Below are positions 53,661 through 64,000 of a stretch of 64,000 nucleotides of DNA, in pieces. A program made the translations under genes and the position numbers. Under the pieces are notes generated by a model. The model saw nothing but the letters and a program-made list of their open reading frames with translations, did not search any database and had not been told where the DNA came from. This DNA comes from Budorcas taxicolor (lineage: Eukaryota > Chordata > Mammalia > Artiodactyla > Bovidae): contig NC_068924.1 of assembly GCF_023091745.1 (NCBI RefSeq), positions 72,690,832 to 72,754,831 of the forward strand, in the 5' to 3' direction. Every line of letters starts with the position of its first letter. Position 1 is the stretch's first letter.

Positions 53661-54429
53661 CTTGGCTGCATTGCACTATGTCTGGCTGGCCCTGTTTCCC
53701 TCTCAGCGTTCTGCCCCTCGGTCTGTTGCAGGGACGTGGGCCGGGCCAGACCCGTGGTCTGGGCTATGTCAGCCATCCTGGCGGGGCAGCCTCTAGCAGC
53801 ACTGCGGCCTCATCTCCCTCCAGCAGAGGCTGTTCTCTGAGCCATTCCAGCGATGATCTTCATGATGGCAGATGTTTGGGGAGTGCTTACCGTGGGCCAG
53901 GACCTAGACAATGCTTCATCTCACCGCCAACCCTGAAAGCTGGTTCAGATATTGCACCCATTTCACAGATTAGAATGTAGGGCTCAGAAAAAGCAAGTCA
54001 GTAAGTTGTTGGGGGGGTGGGGGCTGGAATTAGATCCTAGGTCGATCTGTTTCTCCCTTTTGTGCTTGAAACCATTCTGTGATGTTTCTCTCCCATCAAA
54101 ACTGCCTGTGGAGCCCCAAAGCCCAGGAAGGATTTCCCTGAGATATAATCAGGCCCCTTTCTCCCTGCTTTTGCTCATCTTCCAGGCTCAGAGTGCTTTA
54201 CGAGGTGCTCTTTTTTCACCCTGTGTTGATTACTCAGCCATCCTGGGGACGCTGAGAGGTAGGAGTTTTTTGGGACAAGGTTGCTTATAGGAAGGGGATG
54301 ATCTCATTCAGCCACAGAAAGTTGTAGCTGACAGAGGATGCGTGTTGGAGTCACCGACGTGAACTTGCTTCTTCTGCCTGCCGTTTACGGGCTGTGTGGC
54401 CTTGGTGTCCACTATCAAGCGAAGTAACA
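53661..54429. other. Single-copy DNA with inverted MIR
   Basis: 53850-54035 is an inverted MIR ('gtgcttaccgtgggccagg', 'cccatttcacagattag'). The rest has no recognised element. Confidence 0.55.
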
Positions 54430-54760
54430 CCAGCAACCACAGCAGATGACTCCAAACTCTCAGTGGCTTAACCCGTGGGAGCAATTCTCACTCATGCTAC
54501 TCGTCTGGCATGGATCTCTGCTCCACAAGGTCACTTAGGGACCCAGGCGGATGGTGGCTCCATAGTCGTTGTAGCTGCACATCCTGGGTGATGCGGCATC
54601 CGCGGTTACTGCAGGAGGAGAGGAGAGTGATGGAGAAGGAAAAGGCCTGGGAAGACTCCACGGCCTCAGCCGGAGGAGACACAGTCACCTCAGCTCTGGT
54701 GCACCGGGCAAAACTGTCACCTGGCCCCAAACCAGCTGCAAGGGAGGCTGCTATTTACCA
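54430..54760. mobile_element. Ancient mammalian repeat, family unassigned
   Basis: 'ctctcagtggcttaacccg', 'gaagactccacggcctcagcc' and 'ccagctgcaagggag' (54732-54746) recall the element at 17640-18515, where the last word also occurs. Confidence 0.45.
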
Positions 54761-54913
54761 GGCACTAACTCCTTGCGTTTCTATTTCCTGGATAGAATAC
54801 TTTGAGGATTCACTGAGATGATGCATTTGAAGCTTCTAGCATAGACCTGGCACATAGTCAGTCCTTCAAACACGGACGCTTCCTTTCCTTAATGATCCTT
54901 GATGTGCATTGCT

Positions 54914-55185
54914 CTCGGAGAAGGCACTGGCGACCCACTCCAGTACTCTTGCCTGGAAACTCCCATGGACGGAGGAGCCTGGTGGGCTGCAGTCTGTGGG
55001 GTTGCTAAGAGTCGGACACTACCGAGTGACTTCACTTTCACTCTTTGCTTTCATGCATTGGAGAAGGAAATGGCAACCCACTCCAGTGTTCTTGCCTTGA
55101 GAATCCCAGGGACGGGGGAGCCTGGAGGGCTGCCGTCTATAGGGTCACACAGAGTCAGACATGACTGAAGCGACTTGGCAGCAGC
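54914..55185 (+). mobile_element. Bov-A2 SINE (dimeric)
   Basis: Two BovA units are joined by 'cactttcactctttgctttc', with a CAG tail. Complete. Confidence 0.95.
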
Positions 55186-56888
55186 AGTGCCTTGTTGTTA
55201 GGAGATTACAGACCGTGTACCTGGAGACGATCTCTGGGCAGATGATGTAGTGCCCATAATACACGGCAGAGAGGCAGGGCTCAGATAGGCCCAGGGACTG
55301 GCCCATGAACACACAGCATGGGCGCGGAGCCAGGCCCTTGACCTCAGCCCCAGAGCACCCATGGCCTCCTTTGCCCTGCTGAAATTTGCTGCTCTGAGGA
55401 CTTCTTCCAAGACCCTCCAGAACCTACTTCTTCTTCTGTTTCCTTTTCCCACTCCCTAATGGGGAAGAGCTCTGTGTTCATCTTCTGTGTGTGCAGGGGC
55501 AGGGGGAGAGGAGGCTGAGAGAGGCTGCAGGAACTATCTGGAAGCTGAGGCAGTAGCGCTGGGGCTTGAGAAGGCTTGGTTGTAAATACTCATAGTGAAA
55601 GCCTTAGGCATTTGGGCCCTGCATACATTGCTTTGGGAACTGCTGTGCATTCAAGCTTTGGGGTGCCCCCCGAATGACACAGAAAGTTACCTGGGCTTCC
55701 TGTCCCAGCTCTGCAGCCTCCTGCTTCCCCTTTCACTCCTTGTGGGACTGAGCAAGTAAAGAGAGGGAGTCTAATGAGGCTTCCCAGCCCTGTTTTTCTG
55801 AGAACAGTAAGATGTTCAAACTTAGATTCAAATCCTGACTCCTCTGCTTTAGCATGAGTGCATCTTTCTAAGGCTCAGTTTTCTTCTCTGTAAAATGGAA
55901 AGAATGTAGAAAGCTATAAAGCTAATTAAGCGCCTGGCACTTAGTAGGTGTCAGGATGTTTGCGCATTGCTTCTCACCCACTTGAGTTAGAAGGGAGCGA
56001 AGCCTCTGGCCAGGGGCCAGCATCTGAGGCGAGGCTCCAAGTGCTCACCCCTCCCCAACGTCCCCCCCACCCCCCAACACACCCATCTTTCACTCCCGTC
56101 TCTTGGATGGAGAGGCTCTGGGCTCCCATCCTGGGTGGCCTCGGGCTGGGCTCTTGTGTTGAACTAATACAGCTTCCATTTGAAATGGGAGAAGAATTTG
56201 GAGCCCCAGCCCTTGGATTTAGGCCCATCTTTTCATGTCTAATTACCACTGTGGGCGCAGGGCCTGGGGGTACTGCTGAGAGAGGCCCCCTTGGTGCTGC
56301 CTCTCCGGTTGGGACAGATTGCCGCGTTCTCGCTGGCCAAGAGTGCCTCAGCCTCCTGGGGGTGCGGTAACCTGCCACCACCTGGTTCCTGGCACACAGG
56401 GCTCCCTCCCCAGGGCGAGCCCAGGGTACTCACTTTGTCTGCACTTTTAGCCCCCAGGGTGATGACGGGCTCCTCTAGCCAAAATATAAACACCCCTAGG
56501 ATAATGGGGATTTACTGTCCCCTCCCTTGCAAAAGACATCCCAGGAATAGCTGGTGGACTGGACACTGGGGTGGAAGGGCCTTTGGGAAGGTTTGGCTCC
56601 TCAAGACAGGATTCAGAGGTGGCCTGTGTACCCCTGAGTAGAGGAGACAATTGTTCTGGGGGCACAGAGAGACTGGCTTTCCACTGCGGCTGCCACCAAG
56701 ATGCCCGCAGCTTCTCTGAGAAGCAGTGGGGTGGCGGTGGGGAGCAAGCCAGTTAGGTTATGAGTCAGGCACTGTGAGGTCCCTAAAACACATCTCATTC
56801 ACTCCTGCCCCCAGAGGTCAGCTGCTGCAGCCCCTCCCCACTAAACCCTGGGGCAGAGCTTTGGACCAGCTTTAAGAGCCCGATGAGG
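55186..56888. other. Mostly single-copy intronic region
   Basis: 55795-55955 is a forward MIR ('aggctcagttttcttctctg', 'taaaatggaaagaatg'). A C-rich run lies at 56050-56080. Opposite-strand open frames at 55948-56381 are GC-rich shadows. No exon was recognised. Confidence 0.5.
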
Positions 56889-57289
56889 CTGTGTTGGTTT
56901 CCCAGGGCTGCAGTGATAAATACCCTAAACTGGGAGCTTCAGACCGCAGACATTCATGCTCTCCCAGTTCTGGGGGCTGGAAGGCCAACGTCAAGGTGTC
57001 AGCAGGGCTCCAGGGGAGGCTCCCTTGCTCCTGGGCTGTTGGCGGCTCTTGCTCTTCCTTGGTTTGTAGACGTGTCGCTCCAGTCTCCTCTTCTGTCATC
57101 ACAAGATGTTCTCCCTGGGTCTGTCCTTCCTCTTCTTATGAGGACTCCAGTCACATTGGATTAGAGCCTAAGGACCTCATCTGAACTTGATGACGTCGGC
57201 AAAGACCCTGTTTTCAACTAAGGTCACGGACCAGCGGGTTAGGATGGCAACACAGCTTTGGGGGGCACACAATTCACTCCATAACAGGT
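56889..57289 (-). mobile_element. MLT1-like LTR, inverted, near full length
   Basis: 'ggtttcccagggctgcagtg', 'tctgggggctggaaggccaac', 'gaggactccagtcacattgg' and 'acaattcactccataaca' follow an inverted MLT1-type LTR from end to end. Confidence 0.8.
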
Positions 57290-57506
57290 GGGTATGTTAT
57301 CACTCGAGGTCATTCAACTAGACAATTAGTAACGGGTAATCTCTGTACATTTCAGTCTCCTTATCAGTAAAGTGAGGATTTGCACCCACTTGGCCTAGTT
57401 AAAAGCATCGGGAGAGTCAGTGTCTGCATCAGACACACTCTTTCCACCACTGACATTTGTCAGATGCTGCTTTCCATATTTGTTCCCTCCCAACAATCTT
57501 GGAGGG

Positions 57507-57732
57507 GCTTCCCGGGTGGCACTATTGGTAAAGACCCTGCCCGCCAGTGCAGGAGATGTAACAGACATGCTTTCAATCCCTGGGTTAGGAAGATCCCCTA
57601 GACAAGGAAATGGCAACCCACTCCAGTATTCTTGCTTGGAGAATCCCATGGACAGAGGAGCCTGGTGGGCTACAGTTCATGGGGTCACAAAGAGTTGGAG
57701 GCGACTGAAGCAACTTAGCACACAGCACACAA
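57507..57732 (+). mobile_element. Bov-tA SINE
   Basis: A full element from 'ggcttcccgggtggcactattgg' to 'gcaacttagcacacagc'. Confidence 0.93.
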
Positions 57733-58194
57733 TAGGCTTGGAAGGGTGTTAGGTGTTCATTATGGGCTTAAGAAGCATCAATGCCTGTGGATCGTAACTA
57801 ATTGCAGAAAGGATGTTTTCTACAAAGAATGATTTGAAAGGACTGCAAGAAAGGCACCCTTTACTTTTTTGTTTGTTTGTTTGTTTGTCTTTCTGGGGGG
57901 TGGGGTGCCTGTTGTCTCCATCTCCTCTCAGGCTAAGAATGTCTGGTCCTGATGAATTATCCTTGCTGTTTATCCTAGGTTCACCTTCAGCACCAGAGAT
58001 CACTATGATGTTGGCAAGTTGGGTTCCTCTCCCCTGGGGGTGGTGTCCCAACTTCTCTGCATGAGAAGGGGGCCTAGGATGGACTAGCTGAGGCTCCCAG
58101 CCCCCGAGCCCATCCCACAGGGACCCTGGAGGGTTTGGAGGCTCAGCTGCGGAGGCCGAAGTTCAGATATACAGCTCTATCCTGTGCATTGAAA
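57733..58194. other. Single-copy DNA with (GTTT)n
   Basis: A (GTTT)4-5 run lies at about 57870-57888. Nothing else recognised. Confidence 0.5.
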
Positions 58195-58560
58195 GCAGAA
58201 GAGGCAACATGCCACGCAGGGTTAGGCGTTCTGAGCGTAAGGGCCCTGGTTCAAGTCCCAGTTCAGCCACAGTCCATGACTTTCAGTGGGCTTTAACCAA
58301 ATACTTAAGTTCTCTGTACCACCATAAGGATTTTTTTTTAATTGAGGTCTAATTGACATAAAGCATTATATTAGTTTCAGATGTACAACATAATTACCCA
58401 ATTTTTGTATGTTTTGTGAAATGATCATTGTCATTTTATCTTTTATGAAGATAAAATAAGATTAAAATGCATAAATGTATCTTGTAGGATTGAACGTGGC
58501 ACCTCAAAAGTGTTCAATGAATGTTGGAATTATTCTAATTACTTTATTTATGATGTGTTT
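58195..58560 (+). mobile_element. MIR interrupted by L1 fragment
   Basis: The MIR 5' half ('gggccctggttcaagtcccag', 'aacttaagttctctgtacc'-like text) and 3' half ('gaagataaaataagattaaaatgc') flank an inverted L1 piece at 58331-58430 ('attgaggtctaattgacat', 'agtttcagatgtacaacataa'). Confidence 0.7.
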
Positions 58561-58564
58561 TCCT

Positions 58565-58702
58565 CAGTGGGATGAGGGCAGAGACTTGTCTGTCTCATTC
58601 TCCATGGTGCCCACAGCATGTGTAACTCAGTGCCCGGGACAGAATAAATGAATGTTCATAGGTGTTCATACATGCTGAATGAATGAATGAATGAATGAAT
58701 TC
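58565..58702 (+). mobile_element. L2 LINE 3' end with (GAAT)n
   Basis: 'gagggcagagacttgtctgtctc', 'cagtgcccgggacagaataaatg' and a terminal (gaat)5-6 run are the classic L2 3' end. Confidence 0.82.
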
Positions 58703-59499
58703 TTAGAGCTGTTTGGGATCTCATCTTTCTTTGCTGTGCACCGAGGCCTCTACTGGTAACCCCCTTAGGTGGGGGCACTGAGGATAGTATGGGGACAAAC
58801 CCAGGGGGGTGTCAGGGGTGCCAGGAAAAACTCATGAAAGACAGATACATCTGGGGGCTTGGGCAGCAAAGGCCTCCCCATGGAAGTAAGTACAAGTTAA
58901 AGCTTGGGGGATGAGGAGGAGCTGGGGAAGAGGAGCCTGGAAGATTGCGGGTGCCAGGAAGCAGGCTGTGTGGTGGCCGCTGGGGAGAGCCATGCTCACA
59001 AGCTTCCGGTGCCCCGAGACCCATGGGGGAGCAGACGGCCACCCCCAGCAGAGACACTGGCCCACACGCTGCCACACGGACGGCCAGTCCTCCTCCAGTA
59101 TTGTTACCTAGCAGGGGTGCCTCACTCGAGGTGGCCGGATCTATGAAATGCCAGCTGGATCAGAGGCTCCTCATCCCATTTACAGACCGTTAACTCTCAG
59201 ATTCTCGTTCCTCCCTACCGCCTTAAAAATAAAATTCAATTTACTGACGTTCAACCTGCTCGCTTTGTTAGAGGAAACATCTGTTGTGTAATGTGATCGT
59301 GCTAGCCGTGTTGAACTCTTTTGGAAACCCTTTCCATAGATTCTCACTTGCGTTTATTTTAGCGTATGTGCTGCCGAAGCGAGCACCTCACTTGCGTTTC
59401 TAAGACTTTCTGGCAACTTTTGCCCCTTCTGCCACCCAAGCCTACCACCCTCTGCTCCAGCCTACAACCACCTGGCTTCCTTCTCTTGCCCTTACCTGC
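58703..59499. other. Single-copy region
   Basis: No recognised element. Overlapping frames at 58812-59193 on both strands look random. Confidence 0.45.
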
Positions 59500-59823
59500 T
59501 TTAGTCCCTCAGTTGTGTTCAATTCTTTACGACCCCATGGACTATATAGCCCAGCAGGCTCCTCTGTCCCGGGGAATTCTCTAGGCAAGTATACTGGAGT
59601 GGGTTGCCATGCTTCCTCCAGGGAATCTTCCCAACCTAGGGATTGAACCCAGGTATTCCTCACTGCAGCCAGATTATTTACCATCTGAGCCACCAGGGAA
59701 GCCCATGAATACTGGGGTGGGTAGCCTATCCCTTCTCCAGGGGATATTCCTGACCCAGGGATCGAACCAGGGTCTTCTGCATTGCAGGTGGATTCTTCAC
59801 CAGCTGGGCTACCGGGGAAGCCC
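59500..59823 (-). mobile_element. Bov-tA SINE with duplicated tRNA half
   Basis: An inverted element has the complement of the tRNA head twice: 'gagccaccagggaagccc' at about 59686-59703, and 'gggctaccggggaagcccc' at the right end. A short BovA stub lies between the two copies. Confidence 0.9.
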
Positions 59824-60287
59824 CGATGGCTCCACTATCCTCTTCTTAACGGAAGTTGGTAAAAACTGGGTGATTGTTAACTTGTGTGTGTGTAATTATT
59901 TAACTTCCATCTCCCCATTCTAGTGTAACCCCTGGAGGGCAGGGACCCTGTCAGCCTTGGCCCATCCCTGGGTTCCAGGCACCTGGCAGGTGCCCACAAA
60001 ATGCCTTCCTCCATTCTTACCCTTTGCAGACTGGTCTTTTTCAGGTGGTTTTGGGTAATGAGTGTAGCTAGCATGTATTGATCAGTTTCAGTGTGCCAGG
60101 CACTTACGAGCCCTATCTCATCCAAAGGGATGGTTTACAGTCCCAACTCTGTCACTCACCAGCTCTGCAGGGCTGGGCAAGTTACTCAACCTCTTTGTTC
60201 ATCACTTTCTTGTCCATAAAATGGGACTAAAAATAATACCTAATTTATTGGGTTGTTGTGAGCACGAAGTAAGTTAATTCCTATCTA
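59824..60287. other. Single-copy DNA with two MIRs
   Basis: 60055-60120 is an inverted MIR end ('gtgtgccaggcacttacg'). 60135-60287 is a forward MIR core ('gggcaagttactcaacctc', 'ccataaaatgggactaaa'). Confidence 0.7.
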
Positions 60288-60545
60288 ATTTATTTTTTCA
60301 CAGTTTTAGGTAGAAGGATAAAAGTTCATGGTCAAGGTGTTGGCAGATTCAGTTTCTTCTGAGGTCTCTATCCTAGGCTTGCAGCAGGCTGTCTTCTCCC
60401 TGGATCCTCTGTGCTCATGTACCTCTGGTGTCCCCTGGGGGTCCAATCTGGTGTCCCCTGGGGGTCCAAATCTCTTTTTATAAGGGCATTAGTTGGATTG
60501 GATTACGACCCACCCTAAAAGCCTCATTTTAATTACAGCATTACA
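60288..60545 (-). mobile_element. MLT1-like LTR fragment, inverted
   Basis: 'ggtcaaggtgttggcagattc', 'gcaggctgtcttctccctgg' and 'gacccaccctaaaagcctc' follow an inverted MLT1-type LTR. It includes a 23-bp tandem duplication. Confidence 0.75.
60424..60469. repeat. Perfect 23-bp tandem duplication
   Basis: Two identical units at 60424-60446 and 60447-60469 both start tctggtgtcccctggg and end gtccaa, inside the LTR relic. Lack of any difference implies a recent event. Confidence 0.95.
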
Positions 60546-60850
60546 TGGTCTGTTCCCTGGCTCTTCTCCTCTGTGGGACACCAAGGTCTTCTCTTTTGGA
60601 GCCAGTTGATGTCTTATCAGCCAGAATGGGAGGAAATCAGGATCCAGGGGTCTGAGAGGCCTCTCACCCTGGCCCTTTGCTCCCCTCCATTCCTTAATTC
60701 CTTTGCTTTGACAGCAGCTGCCAAACCTCTAAGGGAACTGGGGCCCATGGTACCGCAGGTGGGCTGAGAGGGAGGTGAGAAGGAAGTGGGAGGGTCCTAG
60801 GAAGACAGGGGGATCATTGATTCTGGGTTTTTCCTTGCTCTCTATAGTTC
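60546..60850. other. Single-copy region
   Basis: No recognised element. Confidence 0.4.
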
Positions 60851-61127
60851 GGAGAAGGCAATAGCACCCCACTCCAGTACTCTTGCCTGGAAAATCCCAT
60901 GGACAGAGGAGCCTGGAAGGCTGCAGTCCATGGGGTTGCTGAGGGTCGGACACGATGAGTGACTTCACTTTCACTCTTCACTTTCATACATTGGAGAAGG
61001 AAATGGCAACCCACTCCAGTGTTCTTGCCTGGAGAATCCCAGGGACGGGGGAGCCTGGTGGGCTGCTGTCTATGGGGTCGCACAGAGTCGGACATGACTG
61101 AAGCGACTTAGCAGCAGCAGCAGCAGC
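60851..61127 (+). mobile_element. Bov-A2 SINE (complete)
   Basis: A dimer with the linker 'tcactttcactcttcactttc' and a (CAG)6-type tail is flanked by atagttc at 60844-60850 and 61128-61134. Confidence 0.95.
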
Positions 61128-61389
61128 ATAGTTCTTTTTCTTTTCTTTTCTTTTTTTTTTTTACTTTCCAGAAGCTCTTTGAAATGAATCACTTTTTATT
61201 GGTAAAAGACCAAAGAAAAAATAATCAGAATAAACACAGTAAAAGAGTATAGAAATAGAACAAAAGCAGATTCAATGGAAACCGAGTTTTAAGCCCATCT
61301 CCTTACCCAGACCTGTTGTGAGCAACCCCCAATCCTGCTGAATTGTTCGCCCAGTAAATGAGCCCAGCTGTGTATATGGTGCCCGTTAT
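61128..61389. other. Single-copy DNA after T-rich run
   Basis: A T-rich run lies at 61135-61161, with no further recognised element. Confidence 0.4.
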
Positions 61390-61516
61390 TCCTATATACA
61401 GTAGGTCCCTTACGTATGAAGGAGTTCCATTTCCAAGAACACGTTCGTAAGTCCAGTTTGTAAGTCTAACAGTTAGCCTAGGTACCCAACTGTGTGTATA
61501 TATGTCCTATATACAG
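61390..61516. mobile_element. Unassigned repeat fragment
   Basis: 'cagtaggtcccttacgtatg', 'aacacgttcgtaagtccag' and 'gttagcctaggtacccaac' recall a recurrent ruminant or mammalian repeat that I cannot name. 'cctatatacagta' occurs at both ends (about 61391 and 61506). Confidence 0.45.
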
Positions 61517-61518
61517 TA

Positions 61519-61614
61519 TAGTGAAGTGAAGTCATTTAGTCGTGTCCAGCTCTGCGGCCCCATGGACTGTAGCCCACCAGGCTCCTCCACCCATGGCATT
61601 TTCCAGGCAAGGGT
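61519..61614 (-). mobile_element. Bov-tA/BovA fragment
   Basis: An inverted BovA body fragment, truncated at 'ttttccaggcaagg'. Confidence 0.85.
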
Positions 61615-62397
61615 AGGAGCCTCCAGAGTGGACTGCGGGGTAGGGAAGAGGCACGGCTCCCGTGTCAGTGACTTGCCGCGTCGCCTTGGGATGGGTGCCT
61701 GGATACACCTGTGTGGACAGCGTGATGCCTTTGCTGGATTCCCTCCTGCTGAACTGAATTGCTTTTCTGGGACACGCCTCTTTCTCACTGCTCCTCCATG
61801 CAGACAGTCTGTGGTGACCTCCTCCTGTGGAGTGGCCAGCCTGGGTCAGTGGCCATCTTCTCTTTCCATGGTTCCTGGATCCTCTCTGGCCTCTTCCTGG
61901 CCGCTGCCCATCCCCACTTAGTCCCTACAGATGTCATTTTGACCCTTTCATCTCATGGGGCCGGGAGCCTGCCCTGGTGGGGTCTCTGAAAGACCCCGGG
62001 GCCTTTTGGAGAGCATTTGTGAGAGAGGGGTTAGCGGGTCACTCCAGAGAGTGGTTTCCACCTTCCCCCAGGGTTGGACGAGGACGTCCGCTGGCAGATC
62101 AAAAGGCTTTTTGTTGTTGTTTTATTTTCCTTTCCAGCGGCTTCTTGCTGGGGAAGCAGGCTGCAGAGCCAAGGCAAACAGAGCGACCTCTGAGGCTGCT
62201 GCTGCTGGTTCTGTGAGGCTGAGGAGATAGAGGTCAGGTTGCAGGGGCTGCGGAGGGGTTAGAGTGGGGGCCACAGGTGGTGGCTCTCCCCAGGGGAGGG
62301 GCCCTTCCCTCTTCTGATCCCAGAGACCAAATGGGGACTACGGGGGCCAGGGTCAGAGCCTGGGATGGGCTCACGAAAGCCTGGGAATTGGGTGGGG
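61615..62397. other. Single-copy region
   Basis: No recognised element. Overlapping open frames at 61502-62230 look random. Confidence 0.45.
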
Positions 62398-62408
62398 GCA
62401 CCAAGAGG

Positions 62409-62534
62409 ACTGAGGACGCATGGCAACCCACTCCAGTATTCTTGCCTGGAGAATCACCATGGACAGAGGAGCCTGGTGGGCTACAGTCCATGGGGTCGCG
62501 GAGTCAGACACGACTGAAGCGACTTAACGTGCAC
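62409..62534 (+). mobile_element. BovA/Bov-tA 3' half with 11-bp target duplication
   Basis: A 5'-truncated SINE is flanked by identical gcaccaagagg at 62398-62408 and 62535-62545. Confidence 0.93.
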
Positions 62535-62545
62535 GCACCAAGAGG

Positions 62546-63369
62546 GCTGGACTAGATCCAACCCCTGAATTGCCGTCCTTACCGTTGTCCCCAACTGAAG
62601 AGGTGGGGCAAGCGCTGGACTGGGAGTCCAGACAGTCAGAACCTAGACCTAACCCTGTTTGGGCTGCAACCAGCACTCGAGTCTGCTGCGGACCTCTGAC
62701 ATCACACCCACAGCCTGGAGAGCGCGACTGCTCCTCCTCCACGTCTCCTCTGACTCCAGAACCGCCCCTCAGTGTCTCCATCAGGGACTACAACCGAAAG
62801 GCCTCGAATCCCCTGGAGAAAAGCGCTCAGGAAGCCAAGGCGTGGTTGTTGATGGAAGCGGGGGTGTTGTTTAAATAAATTAAAAGTGCAAGAGGAAAAT
62901 CCATCAGCAATATTCTCAATAGCAGGGATGATATGCCTAACATTTCCTCCCTTTCATTTGATCATTTTCTCTTCTCAAAATAGTTTGGAGAAAGAAAATG
63001 TCTGATGATTCGCCACACAATAAGCTCAAATAAATATAGTCTTTAAAAAAAAGTGGTTGCTATGTAATTGAATTGAAATAATAGGCAATTTTTGTTTCTA
63101 AGTAGCCCTACCACTCACAAAGCTCTATTCAAACCTGTTGGAGAGGTGCATGTGTGTGTATTTGTGGGCAAAGAAAAATAAAGATCTCTGTTAAGGAATC
63201 TTTAGGCAAAGCAATAATAATGATAACAATATATTTAAATAAGGTTCTGTGCATGTCTGCTGGGGAGAAATGTACAGGATTAAAATTAAATGCTTTTCTA
63301 GAAGGAAGATTTCCAAAGGCAGTTATAGAACCCAGGTGGTATTTGAGTGGGGATGTAAAATAAGTAAGG
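62546..63369. other. Single-copy DNA, AT-rich block
   Basis: 62546-62870 is GC-balanced with a possible MIR start ('caagcgctggactgggagtcc'). 62880-63360 is AT-rich and repeat-free, with homeodomain-like cores ('tatgtaattgaattgaaa', 'aataataatgataac'). It could be regulatory, but no decisive motif cluster was found. Confidence 0.4.
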
Positions 63370-63525
63370 GGGAATTCCGGCTTCTGAATTCCACACTTCA
63401 GATCCTGACAGTTCAAATCCTTACCAGCTACATGGCCTTGGCAAGTTTTTAATCCTAACTGAACCTCAGTTTCCTCATCTGGAAAAAAAGGGGACAGTAC
63501 AAGCTGGATCCACCTGGTGCTGCGT
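63370..63525 (+). mobile_element. MIR SINE
   Basis: 'ctacatggccttggcaag', 'ctgaacctcagtttcctcatctgg' follow a forward MIR core. Confidence 0.85.
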
Positions 63526-63599
63526 GTGGCATGACCTTCTACACTGGTCCTCTTTCCTCCCCTTTCCATCCCAGAAGCACAGCAGAATTTTTCCATGTT

Positions 63600-63728
63600 T
63601 CCAGTAGACACCCATGTATATGATCTCATTTGATGCCCAACAGTCCGATTGGGGTGAGATTTTTAAGCCTTGTTTTATGGAAGGGAAACTGGAGGTGCTA
63701 AGATAATGGAATGCCATACATCACCCAG
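63600..63728 (-). mobile_element. MIR SINE
   Basis: 'gatctcatttgatgcccaac' and 'tggaagggaaactggagg' follow the inverted MIR core. Confidence 0.7.
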
Positions 63729-63898
63729 TTGTTTGGAGTGGTATGAGAAACTGGAAGGGTTTCTCTGAACCATTGCAAGGCCCAGCCTTTTCCATTGCAA
63801 GAGGATCCTTGCCTGGGAGGTCTGTTGAATGCAGAAAAGGGTTCCTGGTGTTGCCTGGTGTAGACATTCATTCATTCTTTCTTTCTTCCACTGTGTGT

Positions 63899-64000
63899 CC
63901 AGTCAGCTCTCCACATCCACAGATTTTGCATTGGTGGATTCAACCAACTGTGGATTGAAAATATTCAAAAGTAAAAATTTCAGAAAGTTCCACAACCAGC
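63899..64000 (+). mobile_element. Tigger-type DNA transposon start
   Basis: 'cagtcagctctccacatccac', 'ggattcaaccaactgtgg' and 'attgaaaatattcaaaag' match the 5' terminal region of a Tigger (TcMar) element. It runs off the end of the window. Confidence 0.82.

Noticed and set aside
55948..56381. Paired 140- and 135-codon frames on opposite strands
   Set aside because: They are mirror shadows in GC-rich intronic sequence without conserved motifs.

Overview
This is ordinary-looking nuclear DNA from a ruminant (Pecora). The diagnosis rests on repeats restricted to that group: BovB LINE fragments, Bov-A2 and Bov-tA SINEs, CHR-2-type tRNA SINEs shared by cetartiodactyls, and the 3' end of a bovine-type L1. 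Mammal-wide relics (MIR, L2, L1M, MLT1 LTRs, MER5A, Tigger) form an older layer. I cannot separate cattle, sheep, goat and deer from sequence alone. I see no complete protein-coding gene, tRNA, rRNA or CRISPR array.

Layout. 1-9.6 kb is a dense mosaic of L1, BovB and SINE insertions stacked inside one another. 9.6-40 kb is mostly single-copy intergenic or intronic sequence with scattered MIRs, MLT1 LTRs and SINEs. Within it are several repeat-free blocks that look like conserved regulatory DNA (12.1-12.4, 26.0, 30.0-30.4, 34.85-35.2 and 38.4-38.7 kb). 40.0-42.2 kb carries the longest BovB copy, a 5'-truncated reverse-transcriptase pseudogene. 43.83-43.91 kb holds a short mariner-type inverted-repeat element.

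The functional centre is a CpG island at about 48.6-50.3 kb. It has a CGG-rich core, splice-donor-like sequences on the + strand at 49374 and 49667, and a CTCF-like site on its downstream edge at 50135. I read it as the promoter and non-coding first exon of an unidentified gene transcribed rightward, making 50-64 kb the start of a first intron. That intron contains two candidate enhancers: 52.56-52.80 kb, with a near-perfect homeodomain-type palindrome, and 53.40-53.66 kb, with a CCAAT plus full cAMP-response-element core. The two share a 14-base GATA-containing motif. The gene's identity, its coding exons and its expression are not recoverable from this window.

No previously undescribed system stands out. 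The best leads are regulatory: the palindromic enhancer, the GATA/MEF2 composite site at 26.02 kb, and the promoter with its CTCF-like edge. The insertion stratigraphy, including three retroelements inserted at one target site, is the other notable signal. Repeat family names come from recalled consensus sequences, not from a database search.
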